A stretch of DNA of 64,000 nt. It comes from Acididesulfobacillus acetoxydans. Lineage in GTDB: Bacteria; Bacillota; Desulfitobacteriia; Desulfitobacteriales; Desulfitobacteriaceae. The stretch spans positions 1,178,001-1,242,000 of the forward strand of contig NZ_LR746496.1 in the NCBI RefSeq assembly GCF_902729405.1, in the 5' to 3' direction. Below, in pieces: positions 25,299 through 33,320 of this stretch (positions within the stretch are counted from its first letter, which is position 1; each line of letters begins with the position of its first letter). A program made the position numbers and the translations under genes. Below the pieces are notes generated by a model. The model saw only the letters and a program-made list of their open reading frames with translations. It had not been told where the DNA came from and did not search any database.

Positions 25299-25601
25299 TC
25301 AGGACGGAGAGATATTACCCGGGTCGGGCCGCGAAGGCGCCGGATGGACGGGGTTGGGCGAAGCCTGAGCAGCGGTGGGCTCTGCCTTGGATGGGTAGGC
25401 TCCCATCTCGTACACATTGGTTTGCCCGGCGGCGCGGGTGGTCGCGGGGGCTTTGCTTTCATCGACCAGATCGAGGATGGTCGCAGTCCCCTTCACCAGC
25501 CAGTTCCGGGCTGCTTCCCGGGCTTTGGGAGACGCTACCAGCACCAAGGCGGTTGCGGTCAGAATAAATCCCAGCGGAGACTTTCGGATAAAATCCAGCA
25601 T
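25299..25601 (-). CDS. Small membrane-anchored protein, possible P-ATPase partner
   Basis: A 100-residue protein: a single N-terminal hydrophobic segment (GFILTATALVLVAS), a short amphipathic helix (AREAARNWLVKGTATILDLV), and a Pro/Ala-rich disordered tail. This plan (one membrane helix, then a helical or disordered cytosolic tail) resembles DUF5132/PacL-like proteins and the protein at 31153, and it is divergent from the giant P-type ATPase. Start ATG has GGGAGGG upstream. The partnership is an inference from position and form. Confidence 0.6.
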   Translation of the reverse strand: MLDFIRKSPLGFILTATALVLVASPKAREAARNWLVKGTATILDLVDESKAPATTRAAGQTNVYEMGAYPSKAEPTAAQASPNPVHPAPSRPDPGNISPS

Positions 25602-25925
25602 AGTTTTCCCTCCCTCAAAAAGTTATGATGTTGTTCGCTAAAGACATAGTGTTTCCCGCCGGGCTCAGGTTATGCATGTTTTTTTTGCCTCAACTTCTCA
25701 TATTTCCAGACGGACCGGCGAATACTAAAGTCTGTTACCCTTACAACAACCGTGCTTGTCAGCGTGCGCTGCCTTCATGGGAGATGGGGGTCGATGCCGG
25801 TTCCAGCGGCCGGTCCGGGTTCGGGTCAGGAGAGCGGATCTTCCCGGGTCCTAATCTGAGAGCATAAGTCTGCGGAAGCTAAGATCAAGCGGGATGGAGT
25901 GGTCTGCAGGATGCGGGAGGAATTT
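25602..25925. other. Divergent spacer before giant P-type ATPase
   Basis: It must carry divergent promoters. I see no consensus promoter pair, repeat or gene. Confidence 0.4.
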
Positions 25926-28900
25926 ATGGGTATGGGCCGTCAGGCCGGAGCAAAAGAAGAAGGAAGATTTATTCGGGCCTTACCGGGGAGAATTCGCCTC
26001 AGCGTACAAGGGCTGAAAGGCAATTTGGCTATGGTTCGGCTCTTGCGGGCAACCCTCAGTATTTGCCCTGGGGTTGAGGAGATTTCCCCCAGTGCCCATA
26101 CGGGCCGGATGCTTATTCTTTTCAATGAGCAAGAGATCGGTCTCGGTGATCTTCTGGCCAGGATCGAGAAGCTGGAGACGGCACCCTCGGAAATCCGGCG
26201 GGACGACGGCCCGGAGCGGGCGGCTCACCGAGAGAAGAGGGTCATAGGGGCTCCTTGGGATCAAGCGGCTGCCGCCGCGGGGCCGGCAGTCGCAGACCGG
26301 GGCGGGATGGGACCGGCTTGGGGCGGCTTTACGGGGGTCGGCCGTTATCCCGCCCTGGTGCTCTCCGCCGCCGGGTTGGGGATTCTGGCTGTAAAGCGGG
26401 TGTTTATGGGCAAATCCGCTTGGGCCGAGGCCCCCGCTTTGTTCTGCTTGGCGGCTTTGGTGGCTGTTTTGCGCGACTATCCGCCGGCGCGCAGGCAGGT
26501 GGAAGATTTACCGTCCCTTCCCGGAAAGGGCCGGCACGACGCTTCGGGCCGAGGTCCATGGTTCCGTACGCCCCTGTCTGGGGCAGAAGGTTGGCGCGGC
26601 GAGGCTATGCTGGGAGCGGTGACTCTTGGTTTAGCCTTGGTACGGGAAAATCTTGTGGTTCTGGCGGGGATCGCGCTCATCCAGTACCTCCACCGGCAAA
26701 TTGAGCAAAGCGGAAGAGCCGGGTTCCCGGAGGAGTGGCAGAACAGCCCGGAAAAAGCTTACGCCAGCCGGGTCGGAAAACCTCATCTTGCCCTGGCCGC
26801 TGGGGCCGTGGTGTTGAGCGGACAACCGTCACGAGGGTTGGGTGTACTGCTTGCGGGGAGTCCGCGGGTGGCCACGGTTCCCGCCCGCTATGCCTGGGAA
26901 CAGGCGCAGTGGGCGGCCGAAGAAAAAGGTTGCTTTATTCCGGAGCACATTTCACTGGCGCGGCTTGCTCAGGTTAAACAAGTTGTGCTGACAGACAGCG
27001 CACTCCTGCGGCAAGGCAGCGAGGAAGAAATACGCTGTTCGGCTGATCCGGAAAATGAGGACGAGGTGTGGCGTTTGGCGGCATCCTTAATGAAGCGGGT
27101 GCAGCATCCCTGGCTGGAGAAGGTTTTAACCAAGGCAGCCGGGTCCGGAGGCACGCTCCGGACCGCTTTCAAGGTCGAACGCGGGGTAAACGGAGTGAAA
27201 GGAACAATTCGGGGATCTGAAGTCCTCCTTGGCAGCCTGGAATACTTGCTGGAAAATGGGGTGGATTGTGATTCCCACCTGGTGGAGATTCGAAGGCTTC
27301 AACGCGCAGGGCATCAAACCTTATGCCTGGCCAGGGATTTTAGGTATCTTGGCGTTTTAATGAGGTACAAAGGCGGAACTCCGACGGAACTTGCCCAAGG
27401 GTTAAAGTACTGGCGGAGTATAGGGATCAAGACCGGGGTTCTAAATAACACTTCGGGTCTCAGTATAGGGGAGTTGAGAGAGTGCGGAATCGACGAAATT
27501 CTGTCCGGCACAACCTCTGATAATTGGGAGATGTTGGCAGTCGCGCGCGAACGGGGTGAAGAAGTGCTCTTCGTCGGGCGGGACGAGGAAGGGTTCTTGG
27601 CGGGGGTGCCCTTGGCAGCGCCGGAGAAAATTACGGCCCTTAACCGTTCTCTAGCCTGCGCCAGGTCCATGAAACCAGTTATCGCTCGGCATTTTCGCGT
27701 GGCTAAGTTCTGGAATTATGCGGGGATGGGTTTGGCAGCTTTAGGCGTAATAACGGCACCGATGGCCAAGCTTGTGACAGATGCGTTGACACTGGCCCTT
27801 ATGGCCGAAAGTAAGCGCGCCGGCCAAATTGTGAGTGGAGAGAGCGTCCCGCTGAGAGATGTGGAAGAGTCCGAAGCGGCCCGGCTGCCCAAGAGTCAGG
27901 CGGAGCCGTCGGGCTGGGTGAGCGGGACTTCCGGGGGACCGGCGGGCCGACTGGGGACGCCGAACACGGCCCAAGCGTTAGATGGGGCCGTACTTTCCGG
28001 TGCGGCTGGGTCGTCAGGCAAGAACGGACCGTCAGGCACGGCCGTACTGTCAGACGCTGCCGGGCCGCCGGGCGCGGCAGGATCGCCACACGCGGCCGGA
28101 GTGTTAGGTGCGGCTGGACAGCCGGACAGGGCCGGAGCGCCGCCCACGGCAGGAGCGTCGGACATGACCGGACCGTCAGACACGGCGGAGCGCTGGTATT
28201 GCCTGAGTACGGATGAAGTCTTGCACCGTTTTGCGGTCGCCGAAGACCGAGGTCTGTCTCCCCAACAGGTGGAAGTGCTGCGTAAGCAGTACGGGCTGAA
28301 TCACCTGGAGCCTAAGAAACCCAGACCGTGGCTCGTATCCTATCTGGCCCAGTTTACCGAGTTCACCACCCTGATCGTTTTGGGGACATCGGTCATGGCT
28401 CTGATTACGGGGGCCGTCTTCGACGGTTTGGCTATGGGGGCAATTCTGCTGGCCAACGCAGCCATTGGCACCCTGCAGGAGCGTAAGGCGGAGCGCGTTA
28501 TCGAGGCGCTCAACCAATTTCAGCCCCCTTCCTGCCGGGTTGTGCGCGAGGGGCAGGAGGTGGAAGTCGTAGGCACCGAATTAGTGCCCGGGGATGTCGT
28601 TAGGTTGGAAGCCGGTGACCGGGTGCCCGCTGATTTGCGTCTTCTTCAGTCCTGGAATTTGGAAGTCAATGAATCGGCACTTTCGGGGGAATCTTTGCCG
28701 GTGGGCAAGAACCCCCAAGGCCTTTCGAATGATTGTCCGCTGGCGGAACAGACGAACATGTTATTCATGGGTACGGACGTCACGCGGGGCAAGGGAAGCG
28801 GAGTAGTCGTCGGAACGGGAATGCAAACAGAAATCGGACATCTTATGTCTTTGATGAAAAACCAGGATGTCGTGAGCACTCCTTTGCACGAAAAAGTGAC

Positions 28901-30959
28901 GGGTATTAGTAAAATGTTTGTCAAGGGAGCCGCCCTAGCCGGTACACTGGTCTTTGTGGTGGGGCTCCTGCGGGGGAGGCCCCTGACAGAGATGATTACG
29001 ACTTCGATTACCCTGGCCGCTTCGGCTGTTCCGGAAGGGCTGCCGGTGACCATCACCATTGCGCTCAGTGCCGGAATTTACCGGATGGCCAAGCATCATG
29101 CCCTCATCCGCAAACTCTCCGCTCTGGAGACGCTGGGCAGGACCACGGTCATCTGCACCGATAAGACGGGAACCCTGACCAAGAATGAAATGACGGTTAC
29201 CCGCATCGTGACGGCTAACCGTACTTGGAAAGTGACCGGAGAAGGGTATGAGCCGAGCGGAGAGATCGTGCGCTTGCCTCTGTCGGAGCCGACCCAGTCA
29301 CGCAGTCCGGATCTTGAACGCCTGACTACCATTGCCTTGCTTTGCAATAACAGCCGGTTGGAACGGGAAGCGGACAGATGGGTCGTCAGAGGGGATCCGA
29401 CGGAAGGGGCACTGCTCACCCTGGCCGCCAAAGCGGGGGTGCGCGTGGAAACCATGGAACACTGGCACCGGGTTCACGAGGTACCGTTTGATTCCAAGTC
29501 GGGTACCATGAGTGTAGTCTGCCGGGACACGCGTCAGGACACGGATTGTTTTGTGTTCTGCAAAGGTTCTGTGGAGACCGTGCTCCAACGTTGCAGTCAT
29601 TACCAAGAGGATGGGGTCATCTACCCCATGACCGAAGCCAAAAAAGAACTCATTTACAGGCAGAATGAAAAGCTGGCCAGTGATGCCCTGCGGGTTTTGG
29701 GCTTCGCCTACTGCCCCACGGACTGGGTGGACACGCCAGAGCCCGGCCCCGCGCTCGACGACGAGCTGATCTATGTCGGATTGGTTGGCATGATGGACCC
29801 TGCCAAGCCGGAAGTGGAGGCGAGCATTCGCGAGGCTTATGCTCTCGGAGTTAAACCCGTGATGATTACGGGGGACCACCCGGTGACCGCCTTGGCTATC
29901 GCCAGGGAATTGGGCCTGGGCGCGGACGGCAGCCGGGTCATGACCGGTCAGGAACTGGATGGACTGTCCGAGCGGGACCTGGCCAAAGCGGTGGAACAGG
30001 TGGACATCTTTGCCCGGGTAACTCCCGAACATAAGCTAAGGATCGTGAAAGCTTATCAGAAAGCGGGTCACATTGTGGCCATGACGGGAGACGGAGTGAA
30101 TGATACTCCTGCCATCAAACAGTCCAATACCGGCATCGCCATGGGCGGTACGGGGACGGAAGTTACCAAGGCTACGGCTGACATGGTGCTAAAGAAAGAT
30201 CACTTCGGCGCCATTTTGGAAGGAGTGAAAGAAGGACGAACGATTATTGCCAACATGCGCAGAGCCATTGGCTGTCTGCTGACCGGGAACTTGGCAGAGA
30301 TTCTGGTCACGGCCACGGCGGTCATCGCTGGCTTGCCCATGCCTCTGGTACCGATTCAGATTTTGCTCATGAATCTCCTCACCGACGCGATTCCCGCCAT
30401 GATTCTGGCGGTGAACCCCGGGAATACGAAGCAGTACACAAAACGCCAGGATATTGTCGACAGGAATCTCTACCGCAAAGTCGTAACGCGGGGGCTCCTC
30501 CTGGGGGCCGGTGCTCTGGGCCTGTTCGGGCTGACTCTGAGCGCCGGGGCACCGTTGGCCGTTGCCCAGACTGTGGCCTTCACCACTTTAGTATTGGGAC
30601 AGTTGGGCCAGACCTTTTCCTGGCATCAGGAGGGTTCCTCCGGCGGGGTGCGGGAGTCGGTCAAGGACCGTTATTTGGTCGGGAGCTTGGCCGCTTCCTT
30701 CTTGGCTTTGGTTGGCACCATTTATATCCCGCCTGTGGCCGGTTTCTTCCACACCGCCCCCTTGCAGATCCGGCACTGGTTCCTGATTTTCCTCTTGGCG
30801 GGAACCGTATCCCTCTTGGCCCAGCCGTTTCTCAGTCTCATGGCCAGAGCGGAAGAGGAGCCGTCCGGCGGCCAAGCCGGGGGTGAGCTCCGTGTGCTGC
30901 CTAAAGTCGGGAGAGGAGATTTGAAGGGCGGGATTCCCACCTTGATGGCCGGAAAGTAA
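25926..30959 (+). CDS. Giant tandem P-type ATPase (HMA2 domain, degenerate ATPase half, Ca2+-type ATPase)
   Basis: About 1677 residues. An N-terminal heavy-metal-associated-like domain (RFIRALPGRIRLSV) lacks the CxxC pair. A first P-ATPase-like half follows, in which the phosphorylation loop has decayed to LTDSALLRQG around Asp357, without DKTGT. A Gly/Ala/Pro/Ser-rich linker follows, then a full P2-type pump: SGES, PEGLP in helix M4, DKTGTLT with Asp1079 as the phosphorylated residue, MTGDGVNDTPA and the C-terminal helices. Size and plan resemble mycobacterial CtpH/CtpI. Start ATG 25926 has GGGAGG at five bases; in-frame starts at 25899 and 25911 are possible. The ion is unknown; the pump half resembles calcium/manganese ATPases. 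Confidence 0.88.
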   Translation: MGMGRQAGAKEEGRFIRALPGRIRLSVQGLKGNLAMVRLLRATLSICPGVEEISPSAHTGRMLILFNEQEIGLGDLLARIEKLETAPSEIRRDDGPERAAHREKRVIGAPWDQAAAAAGPAVADRGGMGPAWGGFTGVGRYPALVLSAAGLGILAVKRVFMGKSAWAEAPALFCLAALVAVLRDYPPARRQVEDLPSLPGKGRHDASGRGPWFRTPLSGAEGWRGEAMLGAVTLGLALVRENLVVLAGIALIQYLHRQIEQSGRAGFPEEWQNSPEKAYASRVGKPHLALAAGAVVLSGQPSRGLGVLLAGSPRVATVPARYAWEQAQWAAEEKGCFIPEHISLARLAQVKQVVLTDSALLRQGSEEEIRCSADPENEDEVWRLAASLMKRVQHPWLEKVLTKAAGSGGTLRTAFKVERGVNGVKGTIRGSEVLLGSLEYLLENGVDCDSHLVEIRRLQRAGHQTLCLARDFRYLGVLMRYKGGTPTELAQGLKYWRSIGIKTGVLNNTSGLSIGELRECGIDEILSGTTSDNWEMLAVARERGEEVLFVGRDEEGFLAGVPLAAPEKITALNRSLACARSMKPVIARHFRVAKFWNYAGMGLAALGVITAPMAKLVTDALTLALMAESKRAGQIVSGESVPLRDVEESEAARLPKSQAEPSGWVSGTSGGPAGRLGTPNTAQALDGAVLSGAAGSSGKNGPSGTAVLSDAAGPPGAAGSPHAAGVLGAAGQPDRAGAPPTAGASDMTGPSDTAERWYCLSTDEVLHRFAVAEDRGLSPQQVEVLRKQYGLNHLEPKKPRPWLVSYLAQFTEFTTLIVLGTSVMALITGAVFDGLAMGAILLANAAIGTLQERKAERVIEALNQFQPPSCRVVREGQEVEVVGTELVPGDVVRLEAGDRVPADLRLLQSWNLEVNESALSGESLPVGKNPQGLSNDCPLAEQTNMLFMGTDVTRGKGSGVVVGTGMQTEIGHLMSLMKNQDVVSTPLHEKVTGISKMFVKGAALAGTLVFVVGLLRGRPLTEMITTSITLAASAVPEGLPVTITIALSAGIYRMAKHHALIRKLSALETLGRTTVICTDKTGTLTKNEMTVTRIVTANRTWKVTGEGYEPSGEIVRLPLSEPTQSRSPDLERLTTIALLCNNSRLEREADRWVVRGDPTEGALLTLAAKAGVRVETMEHWHRVHEVPFDSKSGTMSVVCRDTRQDTDCFVFCKGSVETVLQRCSHYQEDGVIYPMTEAKKELIYRQNEKLASDALRVLGFAYCPTDWVDTPEPGPALDDELIYVGLVGMMDPAKPEVEASIREAYALGVKPVMITGDHPVTALAIARELGLGADGSRVMTGQELDGLSERDLAKAVEQVDIFARVTPEHKLRIVKAYQKAGHIVAMTGDGVNDTPAIKQSNTGIAMGGTGTEVTKATADMVLKKDHFGAILEGVKEGRTIIANMRRAIGCLLTGNLAEILVTATAVIAGLPMPLVPIQILLMNLLTDAIPAMILAVNPGNTKQYTKRQDIVDRNLYRKVVTRGLLLGAGALGLFGLTLSAGAPLAVAQTVAFTTLVLGQLGQTFSWHQEGSSGGVRESVKDRYLVGSLAASFLALVGTIYIPPVAGFFHTAPLQIRHWFLIFLLAGTVSLLAQPFLSLMARAEEEPSGGQAGGELRVLPKVGRGDLKGGIPTLMAGK

Positions 30960-31088
30960 GCCCATGGGTGAATCCAGAGAAGGAGGAGCAAGGTGCGGGA
31001 CAGAGTTTGAGGGAGGCGGAAGTGCGACAGAAATTTAAAGGAAGGTAAGTGTAAACGAGATTTAGAGGAGGGTATAAGTGTGAAGGAA

Positions 31089-31133
31089 GTGAACTCGTTC
31101 GGCTTAAGCTGAACATCGAGTCTCACGGTTGGA
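31089..31133 (-). mobile_element. IS200/IS605-type right-end relic, copy E (internally deleted)
   Basis: On the minus strand it reads CCAACCGTGAGACTC, then directly GATGTTCAGCTTAAGC and CGAACGAGTTCACT. The first part equals the beginning of copy B and the second the end of copies A and B, so the two middle hairpins have been lost. Confidence 0.6.
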
Positions 31134-31152
31134 TCAAAGGGGGTCTTCTGCT

Positions 31153-31404
31153 GTGTTGAAAGAGCTGGATAAAACGGATTTGATTACGGGGACAGCCCTG
31201 GTCCTGGTAGCCCCCGCCCTGTTCCCGGTACTTAGGGATGCCCTCAAACCGCTCGTCCTTCTGGGTCTGCGGGGGGCGGTCGGGGTGGTCGGTACGGCCA
31301 GGACGACCTTCGAACTGGCCAAGGAAGAAGTAGAGGATATCGTAGCCGAAGCGCAATTTGAACGTCTGAAAAAGGAAATGGATCGGGAGATTGGCGCCCG
31401 GTGA
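31153..31404 (+). CDS. DUF5132/PacL-like small membrane protein
   Basis: An 83-residue protein: a hydrophobic N-terminal helix (LITGTALVLVAPALF), a second weakly hydrophobic stretch, and an acidic helical tail (AKEEVEDIVAEAQFERLKKEMD). Mycobacterial PacL proteins (DUF1490) have the same plan, including the E/A-rich tail, and work as scaffolds for the P-type ATPases beside which they are encoded. Here it directly follows a P-type ATPase gene. GTG 31153 is chosen, nine bases after AAAGGGGG. The homology is a resemblance of form, not proven. Confidence 0.7.
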   Translation: MLKELDKTDLITGTALVLVAPALFPVLRDALKPLVLLGLRGAVGVVGTARTTFELAKEEVEDIVAEAQFERLKKEMDREIGAR

Positions 31405-31454
31405 AGCATCGCGGTTTGAACTGAGTACAAAATAAAGTTGAGAGAAGGGATGCT

Positions 31455-31685
31455 GTGGAAGAGCTGCCGGGTATCGAGGAGCATTTAAAAGAAGCGCTTT
31501 CGCATCTGGAGCAAGCGATTGAGCAAAGCGTGCGGACGATCGTCCGGCAACCGGCTGCGCAGAAGGAGCTTGCCCGAGCGTGGGAACTTTTCTTGGGGGA
31601 CTTTTTGGGCAGTGTGCGGGAAAAAGGAAAGCAATACGAGGTGAATCTTTTCAACTTGATCTCTTTTCCGCGTTTGCGCCGTTAG
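31455..31685 (+). CDS. Small helical protein, 76 residues
   Basis: I do not recognise a family. The protein is predicted to be almost all helix (HLKEALSHLEQAIEQSVRTIV), without a membrane segment. Start GTG, with AGAGAAGGGA before it. It lies between the PacL-like and glycine-zipper genes in the same direction with short gaps, so it belongs to the ATPase-associated unit. Confidence 0.6.
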   Translation: MEELPGIEEHLKEALSHLEQAIEQSVRTIVRQPAAQKELARAWELFLGDFLGSVREKGKQYEVNLFNLISFPRLRR

Positions 31686-31710
31686 TTGGAAGTGAAAGGG
31701 GAAATCGACT

Positions 31711-32055
31711 GTGCTGAGTAAGGGGACATTGTGGGCCGGGGTCATTTCCGCGGGTTTCGCTCTGTGGCGGGATGCCGGGGCACATCGGTCCGGCCGTCTG
31801 GATGACAGGGAATATGCCGTACACACGACTTCTGACCTGACTTCAGCCTTAGGTTTAATGGCAGGGTTTGAGTATGGGGCCTGCCTTGGCTCGGCCATTG
31901 TGCCGGGGGCCGGAGCCGTCATCGGAACGATTCTGGGAGGAATTGTGGGGGACCGCCTGGGCCAAGCCCTGGGGCAGGGCGCGGGCTCGGCTCTCTTTCC
32001 GGAGCGAAGTCCTCAGGGAATCTCCGAACGTAACCCTATGCAAAACCACACGTAA
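31711..32055 (+). CDS. Small glycine-zipper membrane protein
   Basis: A 114-residue protein with a central glycine-zipper region (PGAGAVIGTILGGIVGDRLGQALGQGAG) able to insert into or pack at membranes, preceded by a weak hydrophobic N terminus. Family not recognised, although glycine-zipper proteins of this size often accompany DUF5132 and HMA2-ATPase genes. GTG start behind GAAAGGGG. Last gene before the Pho-box promoter. Confidence 0.6.
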   Translation: MLSKGTLWAGVISAGFALWRDAGAHRSGRLDDREYAVHTTSDLTSALGLMAGFEYGACLGSAIVPGAGAVIGTILGGIVGDRLGQALGQGAGSALFPERSPQGISERNPMQNHT

Positions 32056-32126
32056 TCGGTGCACCACCGGACGTAATCCAGACTAAAGCTGGCTGGAAAA
32101 AATTGATCGGGTGAAAATCTCACTTG

Positions 32127-32180
32127 TTGACCTAAGTTTTACATAGAATTAACAACGCCGGTTCCGGATTGATTTAAAAT
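32127..32180 (+). promoter_or_regulatory. Second Pho box and promoter
   Basis: TTGACC (32127), TTTACA (32138) and TTAACA (32149) are spaced by exactly five bases. The -10 TAAAAT (32175-32180) lies 20 bases after the last repeat, the same distance as in the pstS promoter at 24059/24085. The gene start is 31 bases downstream. Confidence 0.75.
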
Positions 32181-32211
32181 ACTGTTAGAAATCTGGTGCC
32201 GGGGTGAAAAG

Positions 32212-32982
32212 ATGTTTAGAGAAGAGATATTCAAAAAAGAAATTCTTCTTTATGCGCACGAAATCCGCCGTCAGCGGGCGGAATGGGAGACTGCCGAGGC
32301 GGTCGACGAAACGCTTTGTTTCTTAACAGATGAGATTGGGCGATGGTTTAAGGCCTATAGCAGGCACGAAGCTACGGGATTCCGTTTCGATCTTACCGCC
32401 TTGACGGAAGAATTGGCACATTTGCGTCAGACCTTGCAGGCGGGTTTGCTGGAACGGATCGGGCAGCGTTTCGGTTTGGACGGGGAACAAGCCATGAGCC
32501 TCCTGGCACAGGAGCACTTTGCATCGGATCTCTGGCAAGAACAGACGGTGGAAGATTTTCTTCGGGATGTGTCAATCCTTGTCCGGGGCTGGCTGGCGGA
32601 AAAAGAGGGAAGTGTTTTTTGGGCGGGGCAGGCGGAATATTGGAGCCGCAGAGTGTGGGGAGAAGCGGCACATCGCCTGATTCCCAATCCCCTGTTGGCG
32701 GCACTGGCCGAACAGGCGGGGGCGGGGGAAAAAATGGTCGCCTCCTTGGGTGTCGATTCGCGGCGGGAGAAAGAAGAATTGACCAGGGGGATGGAACGGC
32801 GTCGAGAGGGTGCTCTCTTGGCCCTGGAAGAACGACTGAAACGCGAGGCGAGCCGCCGGGCGGCCCAGATCCTTTATTCCCTGCATGACAGAGTTATTGA
32901 GCGCAGATTTGTGGCCAAAACGGAAGTTCTGGAGGCAACTCTGTCTGCATACGAATCCGAGTCACTGGCCCAAGAAGCCTAA
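32212..32982 (+). CDS. Hypothetical helical protein under Pho-type promoter
   Basis: A 256-residue protein, rich in Glu, Arg and Leu, nearly all alpha-helical and soluble, with a long charged coiled-coil-like C-terminal third (RREKEELTRGMERRREGALLALEERL...). No family recognised. The Pho box suggests induction by phosphate starvation together with pstS. It sits between two P-type ATPase genes and ends before a terminator, so it may be a separate unit. Confidence 0.7.
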   Translation: MFREEIFKKEILLYAHEIRRQRAEWETAEAVDETLCFLTDEIGRWFKAYSRHEATGFRFDLTALTEELAHLRQTLQAGLLERIGQRFGLDGEQAMSLLAQEHFASDLWQEQTVEDFLRDVSILVRGWLAEKEGSVFWAGQAEYWSRRVWGEAAHRLIPNPLLAALAEQAGAGEKMVASLGVDSRREKEELTRGMERRREGALLALEERLKREASRRAAQILYSLHDRVIERRFVAKTEVLEATLSAYESESLAQEA

Positions 32983-33118
32983 TGATACGATTTTCGGCAA
33001 AACGGCGACAGCCTGCCACAAAGACCCGGAGCCTGTTATACCAGATAGGCCTGTGCGACATAAGCCGGTGATAAGGGGAAATGATCCTGACGGAAATGAT
33101 CCGGATGGAGAGGGAATG

Positions 33119-33145
33119 ACTGCCTGTCGGGCAGTTATTTTTATT
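33119..33145 (+). terminator. Terminator after helical protein gene
   Basis: ACTGCC (33119-33124) pairs with GGCAGT (33130-33135), followed by TATTTTTATT. The rest of the 32983-33320 spacer shows no gene, only short repeats of GAAATGATCC. Confidence 0.7.
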
Positions 33146-33320
33146 CCGGAGTTGGCAGAACCTTCCGCACGGCGATTTACATATTCTCGTCTGTGACTGG
33201 AGAATCTGTTAAGGACGGAAAATATCCTATCCGTTTTCTGACCCGTCAATTTCCGACGCGTCCAACGAATTGACCGCGAACAATCAAGCACAGTTGAAAA
33301 TTCCGATCTTGGGGGTGCGT

